In this document: one piece after another, positions 1-5,721 of the stretch
Numbering within the stretch: the first letter of the stretch is position 1
How the letters are laid out: every line of letters begins with the position of its first letter
NCBI GenBank assembly: GCA_041601535.1
Contig: JBFIHZ010000139.1
Coordinates: forward strand, 1 to 9,351
Source of the DNA: JBFIHZ01 sp041601535
GTDB taxonomy: Bacteria; Pseudomonadota; Gammaproteobacteria; Xanthomonadales; SZUA-36
Reading direction: 5' to 3'
Length of the DNA: 9,351 nucleotides
The notes under the pieces: generated by a model
Told to the model about the DNA's origin: nothing
Seen by the model: the letters and a program-made list of their open reading frames with translations, nothing else
The model's database searches: none
Translations under genes and position numbers: made by a program

Positions 1-435
1 GATTCTGCCAAAGGTGGGAAAGTAATAGGCCGAGGGCGCTGCGTACGGCGCAGGTGCAATCAGGATGTTGTCTTCCATAAGCGTGATGCGGCTGCTGCGT
101 TCACTGGCGGTGCCGCGGATGCTGATATTGGGACGCAGTCCCCAGCCGTCTTCCAGTTGCAGGGACACGCCGGGCGCCCGCCGCAGGGCGCGCACCACAT
201 CGGTGGTTTCAAATGCCTGCAGCTCATCCTGGCTGATGGTGTGGGCGCCGCCGGTGACTGACTGGCTGTCGGCGGCGGAACCGAATATGGTCAGCGGTTC
301 CAGCTGGGTACATGAAGCCGCGCCGGTTTGCGGTGATGCGCAATCCGCAGCCTGCAGTGGATGAGGGGAGATTGCGGATGCCAGGCCCAGTATGGCCAGC
401 ATCGGCAGGGATGTTTTTATGCGACAAGAATTCAT
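1..435 (-). CDS. FecA-like TonB-dependent outer-membrane receptor, N-terminal part (gene runs off left edge)
   Basis: 145 codons from ATG at 435 to the window edge remain open. Residues 1 to about 29 form a signal peptide (hydrophobic stretch with LPMLAILGLASA, likely cleavage near LQA-A). A TonB-box-like segment, LEPLTIFG, lies near 46-53. The plug domain follows, with DVVRALRRAPGVSLQ at about 79-93, LRPNISIRGT at 100-109 and RITLMEDNILIAPAPYAAP at about 116-134. The last two resemble FecA and other ferric-citrate or siderophore receptors. The family takes up ferric chelates across the outer membrane using TonB/ExbBD energy. Only about 16 residues separate the signal peptide from the TonB box, so the FecA N-terminal signalling domain that contacts FecR is absent. 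Two cysteines (C32, C42) lie near the mature N-terminus, which is unusual. The gene diverges from bfd behind Fur-like sites, so iron repression is likely. The substrate cannot be told from this fragment. Confidence 0.9.
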   Translation of the reverse strand, partial: MNSCRIKTSLPMLAILGLASAISPHPLQAADCASPQTGAASCTQLEPLTIFGSAADSQSVTGGAHTISQDELQAFETTDVVRALRRAPGVSLQLEDGWGLRPNISIRGTASERSSRITLMEDNILIAPAPYAAPSAYYFPTFGRI

Positions 436-452
436 GGCTTGAAATTTCCTGA

Positions 453-471
453 ATGAGAACCATTTGTATTT
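453..471. promoter_or_regulatory. Fur-box-like site near the receptor start
   Basis: The sequence aatgagaaccatttgtatt resembles a degenerate Fur box: 9 of the 14 informative positions of TGATAATNATTATCA match. It lies 18 bases upstream of the receptor start codon, inside its predicted 5' leader. The 12-mer at 461-472 (CATTTGTATTTA) recurs with one mismatch exactly 60 bases away at 521-532, next to the stronger Fur site. It could be a second operator that tightens repression of the receptor. It is the weaker of the two. Confidence 0.5.
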
Positions 472-484
472 AGACGTGGCGCAG

Positions 485-513
485 ATGCTAACCGAATTTG
501 ATGTTATTGACAA
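485..513 (-). promoter_or_regulatory. Predicted sigma70 promoter of the TonB-dependent receptor
   Basis: Read on the minus strand, TTGTCA (513-508, 5/6 of consensus) and TAGCAT (490-485, 4/6) are separated by 17 bases. The start site would be near 478, giving a leader of about 43 bases. The -35 shares five bases with the -35 of the oppositely directed bfd promoter, so one bound repressor could block both. Confidence 0.5.
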
Positions 514-536
514 TCATTCTCATTTGCATTTATGAT
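507..536 (+). promoter_or_regulatory. Predicted sigma70 promoter of bfd
   Basis: A perfect TTGACA (507-512) is followed after 18 bases by TATGAT (531-536, 5/6). The start site would be near 543, about 37 bases before the bfd ATG. The Fur-like operator at 508-522 covers the -35 and part of the spacer, the usual position for repression. Confidence 0.65.
508..522. promoter_or_regulatory. Fur box in the divergent receptor/bfd promoter
   Basis: TGACAATCATTCTCA matches the 7-1-7 Fur consensus TGATAATNATTATCA at 12 of 14 informative positions. It covers the -35 elements of both divergent promoters. Iron-loaded Fur would therefore repress receptor and bfd together. That fits their biology: uptake and release of stored iron are both wanted when iron is scarce. 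Confidence 0.75.
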
Positions 537-579
537 TTAACCATCAGCACATGGTTTTCCAGGGAGTTGAACTGAGCAC

Positions 580-795
580 ATGTACATCTGTCTTTGTCAT
601 GGCGTTACTGATTCGGATATTCAGGCGGCGGTGCACAATGGCGCCAACACCTTGAAGCAGCTGAGTTTCAGTACGGGTTGTGGCACCCAGTGCGGGAGTT
701 GCAAGCCGCAGGTTGAAGCGGTGCTGGAAGAATGCCTGGCAACCCAGCCGGGTGAAGATTCCGCTGGCGACCTGCAGGTGGCCAGCGCCGCCTGA
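580..795 (+). CDS. bfd: Bacterioferritin-associated ferredoxin
   Basis: This 71-residue protein is a small [2Fe-2S] ferredoxin that docks on bacterioferritin and passes electrons to its heme, so that stored Fe(III) is reduced and released. The four cluster ligands of the family are present as C4-x-C6 and C38-x-x-C41 (motifs MYICLCHGVTD and CGTQCGSCKP). C34 is an additional cysteine. Length is normal for Bfd; the last 15 or so residues (from GEDSAG) are a polar tail with no recognised motif. The ATG at 580 is fixed as the first usable start by an in-frame TGA at 568. The best ribosome-binding match, AGGGAG at 561-566, is 13 bases upstream, which is rather far. bfr follows 148 bases downstream, the partner expected from function. 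Expression is probably Fur-repressed through 508-522. Confidence 0.95.
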   Translation: MYICLCHGVTDSDIQAAVHNGANTLKQLSFSTGCGTQCGSCKPQVEAVLEECLATQPGEDSAGDLQVASAA

Positions 796-854
796 TCCCG
801 CTACCGGACGGTTTACAGCAGGTCGCTTTTGGGCCGCGTCCACCGCTCCGCGTC

Positions 855-867
855 AATGATTCTCATT
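855..867. promoter_or_regulatory. Fur-box-like site upstream of bfr
   Basis: AATGATTCTCATT has 5-base inverted arms (AATGA/TCATT). Its reverse complement extends to match TGATAATNATTATCA at about 10 of 14 positions. It is centred near 861, about 42 bases before the predicted bfr transcription start. It could mediate Fur repression or, from this position, iron-dependent activation. The sequence alone does not decide. Confidence 0.55.
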
Positions 868-891
868 CCTGCAGCCGCGCCACCATCTCTG

Positions 892-897
892 TAGAAT
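892..897 (+). promoter_or_regulatory. Candidate -10 element of the bfr promoter
   Basis: TAGAAT (5/6 of TATAAT) would start transcription near 903, giving a 5' leader of about 41 bases to the ATG at 944. No good -35 is present at 16-18 bases. The Fur-like site lies just upstream of the -35 position, so the promoter may depend on an activator. It overlaps the upstream ATG at 896, which argues against that ATG being the start. Confidence 0.35.
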
Positions 898-943
898 GGC
901 CCTATCTTTTCGGGTTCAAATACGATTTTTGGAGATGGGTTAC

Positions 944-1417
944 ATGAAAGGCGACAAGAAAGTCATCGGCTACCTCAACAGCGTGCTGCGCAATGAGCTG
1001 ACCGCAATCAACCAGTATTTCCTGCACTCCAGGATGTTCAAGGACTGGGGCCTGTCAAGCCTGGCGGATCATGAGTACCACGAGTCGATCGACGAGATGA
1101 AACACGCCGATCAACTGATTGAGCGCATCCTGTTCCTGGAAGGCTTGCCCAATTTGCAGGACCTCGGCAAGCTCATGATTGGTGAGCACGCCCAGGAAAT
1201 CATCGAATGCGACCTGCGACTGGAAATGGAAGCCCTGCCGGTGCTGCGCGAAGCGATAGAGTATTGCGAATCGGCGAAAGATTTTGTCAGCAGGGAGTTG
1301 TTTGAAAGCATTCTCAGCTCCGAAGAAGAACATGTGGACTGGCTCGAAACCCAACTGTCACTGATCGGCAAAGTGGGTATCGAAAACTACCTGCAATCAC
1401 AGATGCATGACGATTGA
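944..1417 (+). CDS. bfr: Bacterioferritin (heme-containing, ferroxidase-active subunit)
   Basis: This 157-residue four-helix-bundle subunit would assemble, as known for the family, into a 24-mer shell that oxidises Fe(II) and stores it as ferric mineral in the cytoplasm. Every dinuclear ferroxidase-centre ligand known from E. coli Bfr is at the same number: E18, E51, H54, E94, E127 and H130. The axial heme ligand M52 is also present, so this is a catalytic and heme-binding subunit rather than a degenerate paralogue. The frame is open from an ATG at 896. I chose ATG 944 because it gives the canonical N-terminus MKGDKKVI and has GGAG at 931-934, 9 bases upstream. The longer form would add 16 residues not seen in the family. 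The partner gene bfd is directly upstream and sufT follows 77 bases downstream. Confidence 0.96.
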   Translation: MKGDKKVIGYLNSVLRNELTAINQYFLHSRMFKDWGLSSLADHEYHESIDEMKHADQLIERILFLEGLPNLQDLGKLMIGEHAQEIIECDLRLEMEALPVLREAIEYCESAKDFVSRELFESILSSEEEHVDWLETQLSLIGKVGIENYLQSQMHDD

Positions 1418-1494
1418 GCCCGGCACAAACTCAACGTTTTATATTGCCGGCTGCCATTGAGATTCTGCTTGCCAGGCCGCATTTCGGTTGAACC

Positions 1495-2046
1495 ATGTTC
1501 AGTCATACCAGCCAACCATGTACTTTCGAACGGGATTGTGACGCCGTCATGATTCCATCCGGCGATGCGGTGACGATGCCCGCGGGCACCGTCGGTTATA
1601 TCACCCAGTCACTGGGCGGCAGTTTTACCGTGTTTGTTGATGGCAACCTGTTCCGCATCGCCGGTGTCGACGCGGATGCGATCGGCCGCGAACCGGTGAT
1701 GCCGCCGGGGTTGCCCGACGATGCCACCGACGATGATGTCGAACAGCTGTTGTGGGACCAGTTGAAAACCTGTTACGACCCGGAAATTCCAGTGAACATT
1801 GTGGATCTTGGCCTGGTGTATCACTGTGATATGTCGGTGAACGAAGCCGGCGAGCGCGAAGTTTCTGTGCAAATGACGCTGACCGCACCGGGCTGTGGCA
1901 TGGGGGATATCCTGGTGGACGATGTGAAATCCAAGCTGGAATTGATTCCCACCATCAGCAGGGTGCATGTTGAGCTGACGTTTGACCCGCCGTGGAACCA
2001 GAGCATGATGTCTGATGTGGCGCGGCTCGAAACCGGCATGTTCTGA
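1495..2046 (+). CDS. sufT: Fe-S cluster maturation factor SufT (DUF59/MIP18 family)
   Basis: The protein has 183 residues in two parts. Residues 12-65 carry the N-terminal SufT-specific region (IPSGDAVTMPAGT, QSLGGSFTVFVDGNLFRI). Residues 85-165 form the DUF59 domain, with DPEIPVNIVDLGLVY at about 95-109 and the TLTAPGCGMGD motif containing the conserved C134. The ending DPPWNQSMMSDVARLETGM is typical of SufT as opposed to PaaD or MIP18. SufT is an auxiliary factor that helps mature Fe-S proteins when demand is high; it is not a scaffold. The core suf genes (BCDSE) are not in the window, so this copy stands alone beside iron storage. The start at 1495 agrees with the family N-terminus, though no strong ribosome binding site precedes it. 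It may be read through from bfr, because I see no convincing terminator in the 77-base gap. Confidence 0.9.
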   Translation: MFSHTSQPCTFERDCDAVMIPSGDAVTMPAGTVGYITQSLGGSFTVFVDGNLFRIAGVDADAIGREPVMPPGLPDDATDDDVEQLLWDQLKTCYDPEIPVNIVDLGLVYHCDMSVNEAGEREVSVQMTLTAPGCGMGDILVDDVKSKLELIPTISRVHVELTFDPPWNQSMMSDVARLETGMF

Positions 2047-2123
2047 CCCGGTTCGCCTGACTTCAGCGGATGCCAGCAGGCGGCCGCTGCAAAGTTATCA
2101 TCAAGCTGCTTGTCCGCAGCCAC
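2047..2123. other. Convergent gap between sufT and apbE, no clear terminator
   Basis: The 77 bases separating the two convergent stop codons contain only short imperfect inverted repeats (for example AGCGG/CCGCT within 2066-2091). There is no stable hairpin followed by a T-tract on either strand. Any termination here would have to be Rho-dependent or rest on a weak structure. Confidence 0.4.
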
Positions 2124-3197
2124 TCACCGTTCACCGGGCAGTGCTTCGATGCGCACCCCGGGCGCTGCCTGCAATCGTTGACGCATGGTCTTGCTGGCGT
2201 AAATCGTGCCGTTTTCATCGGTCAGAAACAGGGTATCAATGGCCAGGCCATCAGCCACTTCACGCCACTCGGCCAGGCCGGCCACCACCAGTGCCGTAGC
2301 CGCCGCATCGGCCACCAGGGCATCCGCTGCAATCACCGTGGCCGCCATCACGTGTTCAGCCGGCCAGCCACTGCGCGGATCAATAATGTGCGGATAACGG
2401 CGCTCATCCGGGGCCAGCCGATAGCGCTCGTAATTACCCGAGGTGAACACCGCTTCATCCTGCCGGATATCAATGCTGCCGGCCACTCCGCTGAGCGGGT
2501 TGCGCACCGCGATGCGCCACGGCCGGCTGGCACGCTGGCCAAACGCGCGCAGGTCGCCACCGGCGTTGATGATGGCATGCCGGAAACCCGCTTCTTTGAG
2601 GTAGTCCGCAATACGGTCAACGGCCAGCCCCTTGGCGATACCACCAAAATCCAGTTGCACCCAGGGGTTGGTGCTGTATATCAGTGACGCGTCGATGCGG
2701 ATATCCGCCATGCTGGGCCGGTGCGATACCTGTTGCTCGATGGCGGCTGCGGTGGGGGGAGGTCCCAGCACCGGGTAGTCGGAGGTATGAAAGCCCCACA
2801 GCGCGACCAGTCGGCCAATCGCCGGATTGAAGCGGCCACCGCTGAGTTGCTCTAGTGTTTGTGACCGGCGCACCAGGGCAAGTACATCATTGTCGGCCTC
2901 AATGGCCGTGCCGGCGGCGAAGGCCTGGTTGATGTCTTGGAGTCTGCCGGGTTCCCAGGCATGCCAGTCCTGGTGCATGGACTGCAGCATGTCCTGTATC
3001 TGCGTGAAGGCCTGCACGGCGTCCTGCTCGTCAGCCTGGGCCAGGCTGACTTCCACCAGGGTGCCAAAGACGAAGTATTCAGCGTGTTGCACCGGGTCGT
3101 TGTGGCACGACACCAGTGCACTGACAGCCAGCAGCAACAAACCCGCCAGCCGCAGCCGCCGTGGCTGCCCGGTGCGCACTGCTGGCGCGGTCAGCAT
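2124..3197 (-). CDS. apbE: FAD:protein FMN transferase, lipoprotein (ApbE)
   Basis: This 357-residue protein covalently attaches FMN from FAD to Thr/Ser of target flavoproteins (in other bacteria NqrB/NqrC, RnfD/RnfG and related subunits), acting on the periplasmic side. Residues 1-30 form an arginine-rich then hydrophobic lipoprotein signal ending in the lipobox LVSC, with C31 as the lipidated residue. Family motifs occur in order: RFNPAIGRLVALWGF (122-136), DFGGIAKG (183-190), NAGGD (211-215), TSGNY (252-256), HIIDPRSG (270-277) and the Mg-binding D297-AAA-T301. Length is normal. N124 occupies a position that is often Asp. The start is ATG 3197 with a weak AGG five to six bases ahead. It lies 44 bases downstream of pckG on the same strand, without a terminator between. 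No obvious flavinylation target gene is nearby, so its client is unknown. Confidence 0.95.
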   Translation of the reverse strand: MLTAPAVRTGQPRRLRLAGLLLLAVSALVSCHNDPVQHAEYFVFGTLVEVSLAQADEQDAVQAFTQIQDMLQSMHQDWHAWEPGRLQDINQAFAAGTAIEADNDVLALVRRSQTLEQLSGGRFNPAIGRLVALWGFHTSDYPVLGPPPTAAAIEQQVSHRPSMADIRIDASLIYSTNPWVQLDFGGIAKGLAVDRIADYLKEAGFRHAIINAGGDLRAFGQRASRPWRIAVRNPLSGVAGSIDIRQDEAVFTSGNYERYRLAPDERRYPHIIDPRSGWPAEHVMAATVIAADALVADAAATALVVAGLAEWREVADGLAIDTLFLTDENGTIYASKTMRQRLQAAPGVRIEALPGER

Positions 3198-3241
3198 ACA
3201 GGCCTGAATTTCATTACGGCGCGAATGCGGCCCTCCGGGAG

Positions 3242-4981
3242 TTATTCCAGCGCGCGGCTGACCCGTTGTGACTCTTCGATCAGCGCCTGTGGTGCCCGGT
3301 CGCCATAAGACTCCAGGTACTCGCGGATGGCCTGCAGTTCGCGCTTCCAGCCGTCCTGGTCCACCTTCAGCAGGTTCTCCAGCGTGTCCGCATCAATCGA
3401 CAGGCCATCCAGTTTCAGGCTGTCGGGAGCGGGGATATGCCCGATGGCAGTCTCGACTGCGCCGGCTTCACCCTTGCAGCGCTGGATGATCCAGTCCAGT
3501 ACCCGCATGTTCTCGCCGAAGCCCGGCCACATGAATTTGCCGTTCTGGTCTTTGCGGAACCAATTGACGTGAAAAATGTGCGGCAGCGCATCGGACTTGC
3601 CGGCAAAGCTCAGCCAATGAGCCCAGTAATCGCCAAAGTTATAACCACAAAAAGGCAGCATGGCCATCGGGTCACGCCGTACCTGGCCTACTGCGCCGGT
3701 GGCGGCGGCAGTGGTTTCCGATGCCATCGCGGCACCCGTCAGCACGCCGTGTTGCCAGGACTTGCTTTCAAATACCAGTGGCACCAGGGTTTCCCTGCGC
3801 CCGCCAAAGACTATGGCGGAAAGAGGCACCCCGTTGGCGGCCTCAGCTTGCGGAGAATAGGATGGGCAACGCTTGCTGGAAACGGTAAACCGCGAGTTGG
3901 GATGAGCCGCGGGTCCCTTGGCCGGGTCATAGGGCTGGCCTTTCCAGTCGGTAACCGGTGTGGAATCGTCCTTGCCTTCCCACCACGGCTGGTTGTCTGC
4001 GGTCAGACCGACATTGGTGAAAATCGTGTCGCGGTTGAGCATGGCCAGTGCGCTTGGATTGGTCTTTGCTCCGGTACCGGGAGCCACGCCGAAAAAGCCG
4101 GCTTCCGGGTTAATGGCCCACATGCGGCCATCCTCACCCACGCGCATCCAGCAAATATCGTCACCGATGGTCCACACTTTCCAGCCCGGATAACTTTTCG
4201 GTGGAATCAGCATGGCGAGATTGGTTTTTCCGCACGCCGAGGGGAAGGCGGCTGCGATGTAATGCACTTCGCCTTGCGGGTTCTCAATGCCCACGATCAG
4301 CATATGCTCGGCCAGCCAGCCTTCGCTGCGGGCCTGATAGCTGGCAATCCTCAAGGCGTGGCATTTTTTGCCCAGCAAAGCGTTTCCGCCATACCCGGAT
4401 CCGAAACTCTGGATTTCCAGGTCTTCCGGGAAATGCATGATAAAGCGGTTGTCCGGATCCAGCTCGCCGGTTGAGTGCAGGCCTTTGATAAACTTGCCTT
4501 CGCGTTCAATCCGGCGCAATGCCGCATCACCCATGCGTGTCATCAGTCGCATATTGATCGCCACGTAGGGGCTGTCTGTGATCTCCACGCCGCAGCGCGA
4601 CAAGGGCGAATCGATCGGCCCCATGCAATAGGGGATCACGTACATGGTGCGGCCCTGCATGCAGCCGGCGAACCGGCGGGCCATTTTCTCGCGGGCTTCC
4701 GCCGGGTCCATCCAGTTATTGTTGGGGCCGGCATCTTCCCTGTTGCTGGTGGCAACAAAGGTCAGGTGCTCCACGCGTGCAACGTCCTCTGGATCGGAAC
4801 GGTGCAGGTAACAACCCGGGTGGGTCTGCTGGTTCAGTTCAATCAAAGATCCTGAATCCAGCTGCAGGCGGACCAGTTGCTGGTACTCCTCCTCGGAACC
4901 ATTACACCAATGAATGGCGTCGGGCTGGGTCATGGTGGCTACCTGATCAACCCAGGCCTGGAGTTGCTTGTTACTGGTCAC
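3242..4981 (-). CDS. pckG: Phosphoenolpyruvate carboxykinase (GTP)
   Basis: The 579-residue cytosolic enzyme interconverts oxaloacetate + GTP with phosphoenolpyruvate + GDP + CO2, usually the entry step of gluconeogenesis. It is the GTP family, not the ATP-type PckA. Evidence is MYVIPYCMGP (about 113-122), GVEITDSPYVAINMRLMTRMG (about 131-151) and the P-loop with the reactive cysteine, FPSACGKTN (about 246-254). Also present are GDDICWM (about 273-279) and the metal and nucleotide loop NPEAGFFGVAPGTG (about 291-304). The open frame extends to a TTG at 5023, but I start at GTG 4981. That start has GAGG eight bases upstream and yields MTSNKQLQAW, like family N-termini. The longer form adds 14 atypical residues. 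Length is slightly short of the usual 600 but has no internal gap that I can see. The gene probably shares a transcript with apbE. In context with fadE it fits growth on fatty acids or other non-sugar carbon. Confidence 0.95.
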   Translation of the reverse strand: MTSNKQLQAWVDQVATMTQPDAIHWCNGSEEEYQQLVRLQLDSGSLIELNQQTHPGCYLHRSDPEDVARVEHLTFVATSNREDAGPNNNWMDPAEAREKMARRFAGCMQGRTMYVIPYCMGPIDSPLSRCGVEITDSPYVAINMRLMTRMGDAALRRIEREGKFIKGLHSTGELDPDNRFIMHFPEDLEIQSFGSGYGGNALLGKKCHALRIASYQARSEGWLAEHMLIVGIENPQGEVHYIAAAFPSACGKTNLAMLIPPKSYPGWKVWTIGDDICWMRVGEDGRMWAINPEAGFFGVAPGTGAKTNPSALAMLNRDTIFTNVGLTADNQPWWEGKDDSTPVTDWKGQPYDPAKGPAAHPNSRFTVSSKRCPSYSPQAEAANGVPLSAIVFGGRRETLVPLVFESKSWQHGVLTGAAMASETTAAATGAVGQVRRDPMAMLPFCGYNFGDYWAHWLSFAGKSDALPHIFHVNWFRKDQNGKFMWPGFGENMRVLDWIIQRCKGEAGAVETAIGHIPAPDSLKLDGLSIDADTLENLLKVDQDGWKRELQAIREYLESYGDRAPQALIEESQRVSRALE

Positions 4982-5027
4982 TTTGCTTACCTCATTTACC
5001 TGATTTCGAATGCCGTAGTGCAATTTT

Positions 5028-5056
5028 AAAAGGGCTGGCAGAATAGACCGCCAGCC
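5028..5056 (-). terminator. Candidate terminator of the glycosyltransferase/TetR operon
   Basis: On the minus strand a perfect 7-base stem GGCTGGC/GCCAGCC (5056-5050 and 5039-5033) with a 10-base loop is followed by CTTTT. It lies 57 bases beyond the TetR stop codon. The T-tract is short (four T, then A-rich), so efficiency may be modest. The hairpin overlaps the predicted pckG promoter. Confidence 0.6.
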
Positions 5057-5068
5057 GGATTATTTCAA
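5040..5068 (-). promoter_or_regulatory. Predicted sigma70 promoter of pckG
   Basis: On the minus strand TTGAAA (5068-5063, 5/6) is followed after 17 bases by TATTCT (5045-5040, 4/6). The start site would be near 5033, about 51 bases before the GTG start. The -10 lies in the loop and left edge of the terminator-like hairpin. Transcripts from this promoter would therefore lack most of the stem and not be terminated by it. The TTG at 5023 would leave only about a 10-base leader, which further favours the GTG start. Confidence 0.5.
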
Positions 5069-5112
5069 TGCTGTTTTCAGGAAGCGTGAAGTTGCCCGCA
5101 AGAATGCCGGGT

Positions 5113-5721
5113 TCAGCTGTTGGAACAGGGGGGTATCAGCGTGGCGATAACGTGTTCGATATAACTCTCGAATTCGCCGCTGCGCAGACTGGGCGTCTGG
5201 TGCTGCCGCTGCAGCTGCAGGTAACCGAGATAAACGGAATAGGTCAGCCGTGCCTGGTTTTTTGCCAGCTCCTCAGGCATGCCCATTTCCTGGAAAGACG
5301 TGGCCAGGTGTTGCATGCGCCGGTTGGCCACCCGCTCGAGCACTGGCTCCACCTGAGGGTGTCCCGCGGCCGCACACAGTTCGCTGAAAACTTCGTGGGT
5401 CAGTTTCTCCTTGCCCACCCGGCGGAAAAAGGAAATCAGCCGGTCACGTGGGTGGTCGATTTCGCCCAGTGAGGCGGACAGGTTTCGGGCGTCGTGCTCT
5501 TCCCAGCGTTCCAGTGCCTGCTGCAGCAAAGATTCACGTGAAGAAAAATGCCAGTAAAAGCTACCCTTGGTAATACCCATGCGGCGCGCCAATGGTTCTA
5601 TGGCCATGGCCTGCACGCCCTTCTCGGCGATTAACTCAAGAGCCGCGCGCTCCCAGTCTGCGGCGGAAAGCGTGGATCGTTCATTACGCTGCGGTGGTTT
5701 CACTGCCGTTCTGGCGCTCAT
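5113..5721 (-). CDS. TetR/AcrR-family transcriptional regulator
   Basis: A 202-residue repressor-type protein. The N-terminal TetR DNA-binding domain spans about residues 21-68 (AALELIAEKGVQAMAIEPLA, then RRMGITKGSFYWHFSSRESL), with the recognition helix around GITKGSFYWHF at 49-59. Residues 70-195 are a helical ligand-binding and dimerisation part with no match I can name, so the effector is unknown. The open frame extends 19 codons further upstream, but I start at ATG 5721. That ATG has AGAGGA six bases upstream and overlaps the stop of the glycosyltransferase gene as ATGA. This implies translational coupling and a shared promoter. It probably regulates its own operon and may act on the divergent fadE promoter; both are inferences from position. 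A hairpin terminator follows at 5056-5028. Confidence 0.9.
   Translation of the reverse strand: MSARTAVKPPQRNERSTLSAADWERAALELIAEKGVQAMAIEPLARRMGITKGSFYWHFSSRESLLQQALERWEEHDARNLSASLGEIDHPRDRLISFFRRVGKEKLTHEVFSELCAAAGHPQVEPVLERVANRRMQHLATSFQEMGMPEELAKNQARLTYSVYLGYLQLQRQHQTPSLRSGEFESYIEHVIATLIPPCSNS

Noticed and set aside
896..943. An N-terminal extension of bacterioferritin from ATG 896
   Set aside because: It overlaps the likely -10 element, adds 16 residues foreign to the family, and ATG 944 has the better ribosome site and the canonical N-terminus.
1420..1450. Possible bfr terminator from CCGGC (1420-1424) and GCCGG (1446-1450)
   Set aside because: Five-base stem with a 21-base loop and no T-tract after it; too weak to call.
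2070..2687. A 205-codon open frame on the plus strand opposite apbE
   Set aside because: The apbE frame has every family motif, and this frame is its complement with no ribosome site or known domain.
3437..4474. A 345-codon open frame on the plus strand opposite pckG
   Set aside because: It is antisense to a strongly conserved enzyme, has no recognisable family features, and such mirrored frames are common in GC-rich genes.
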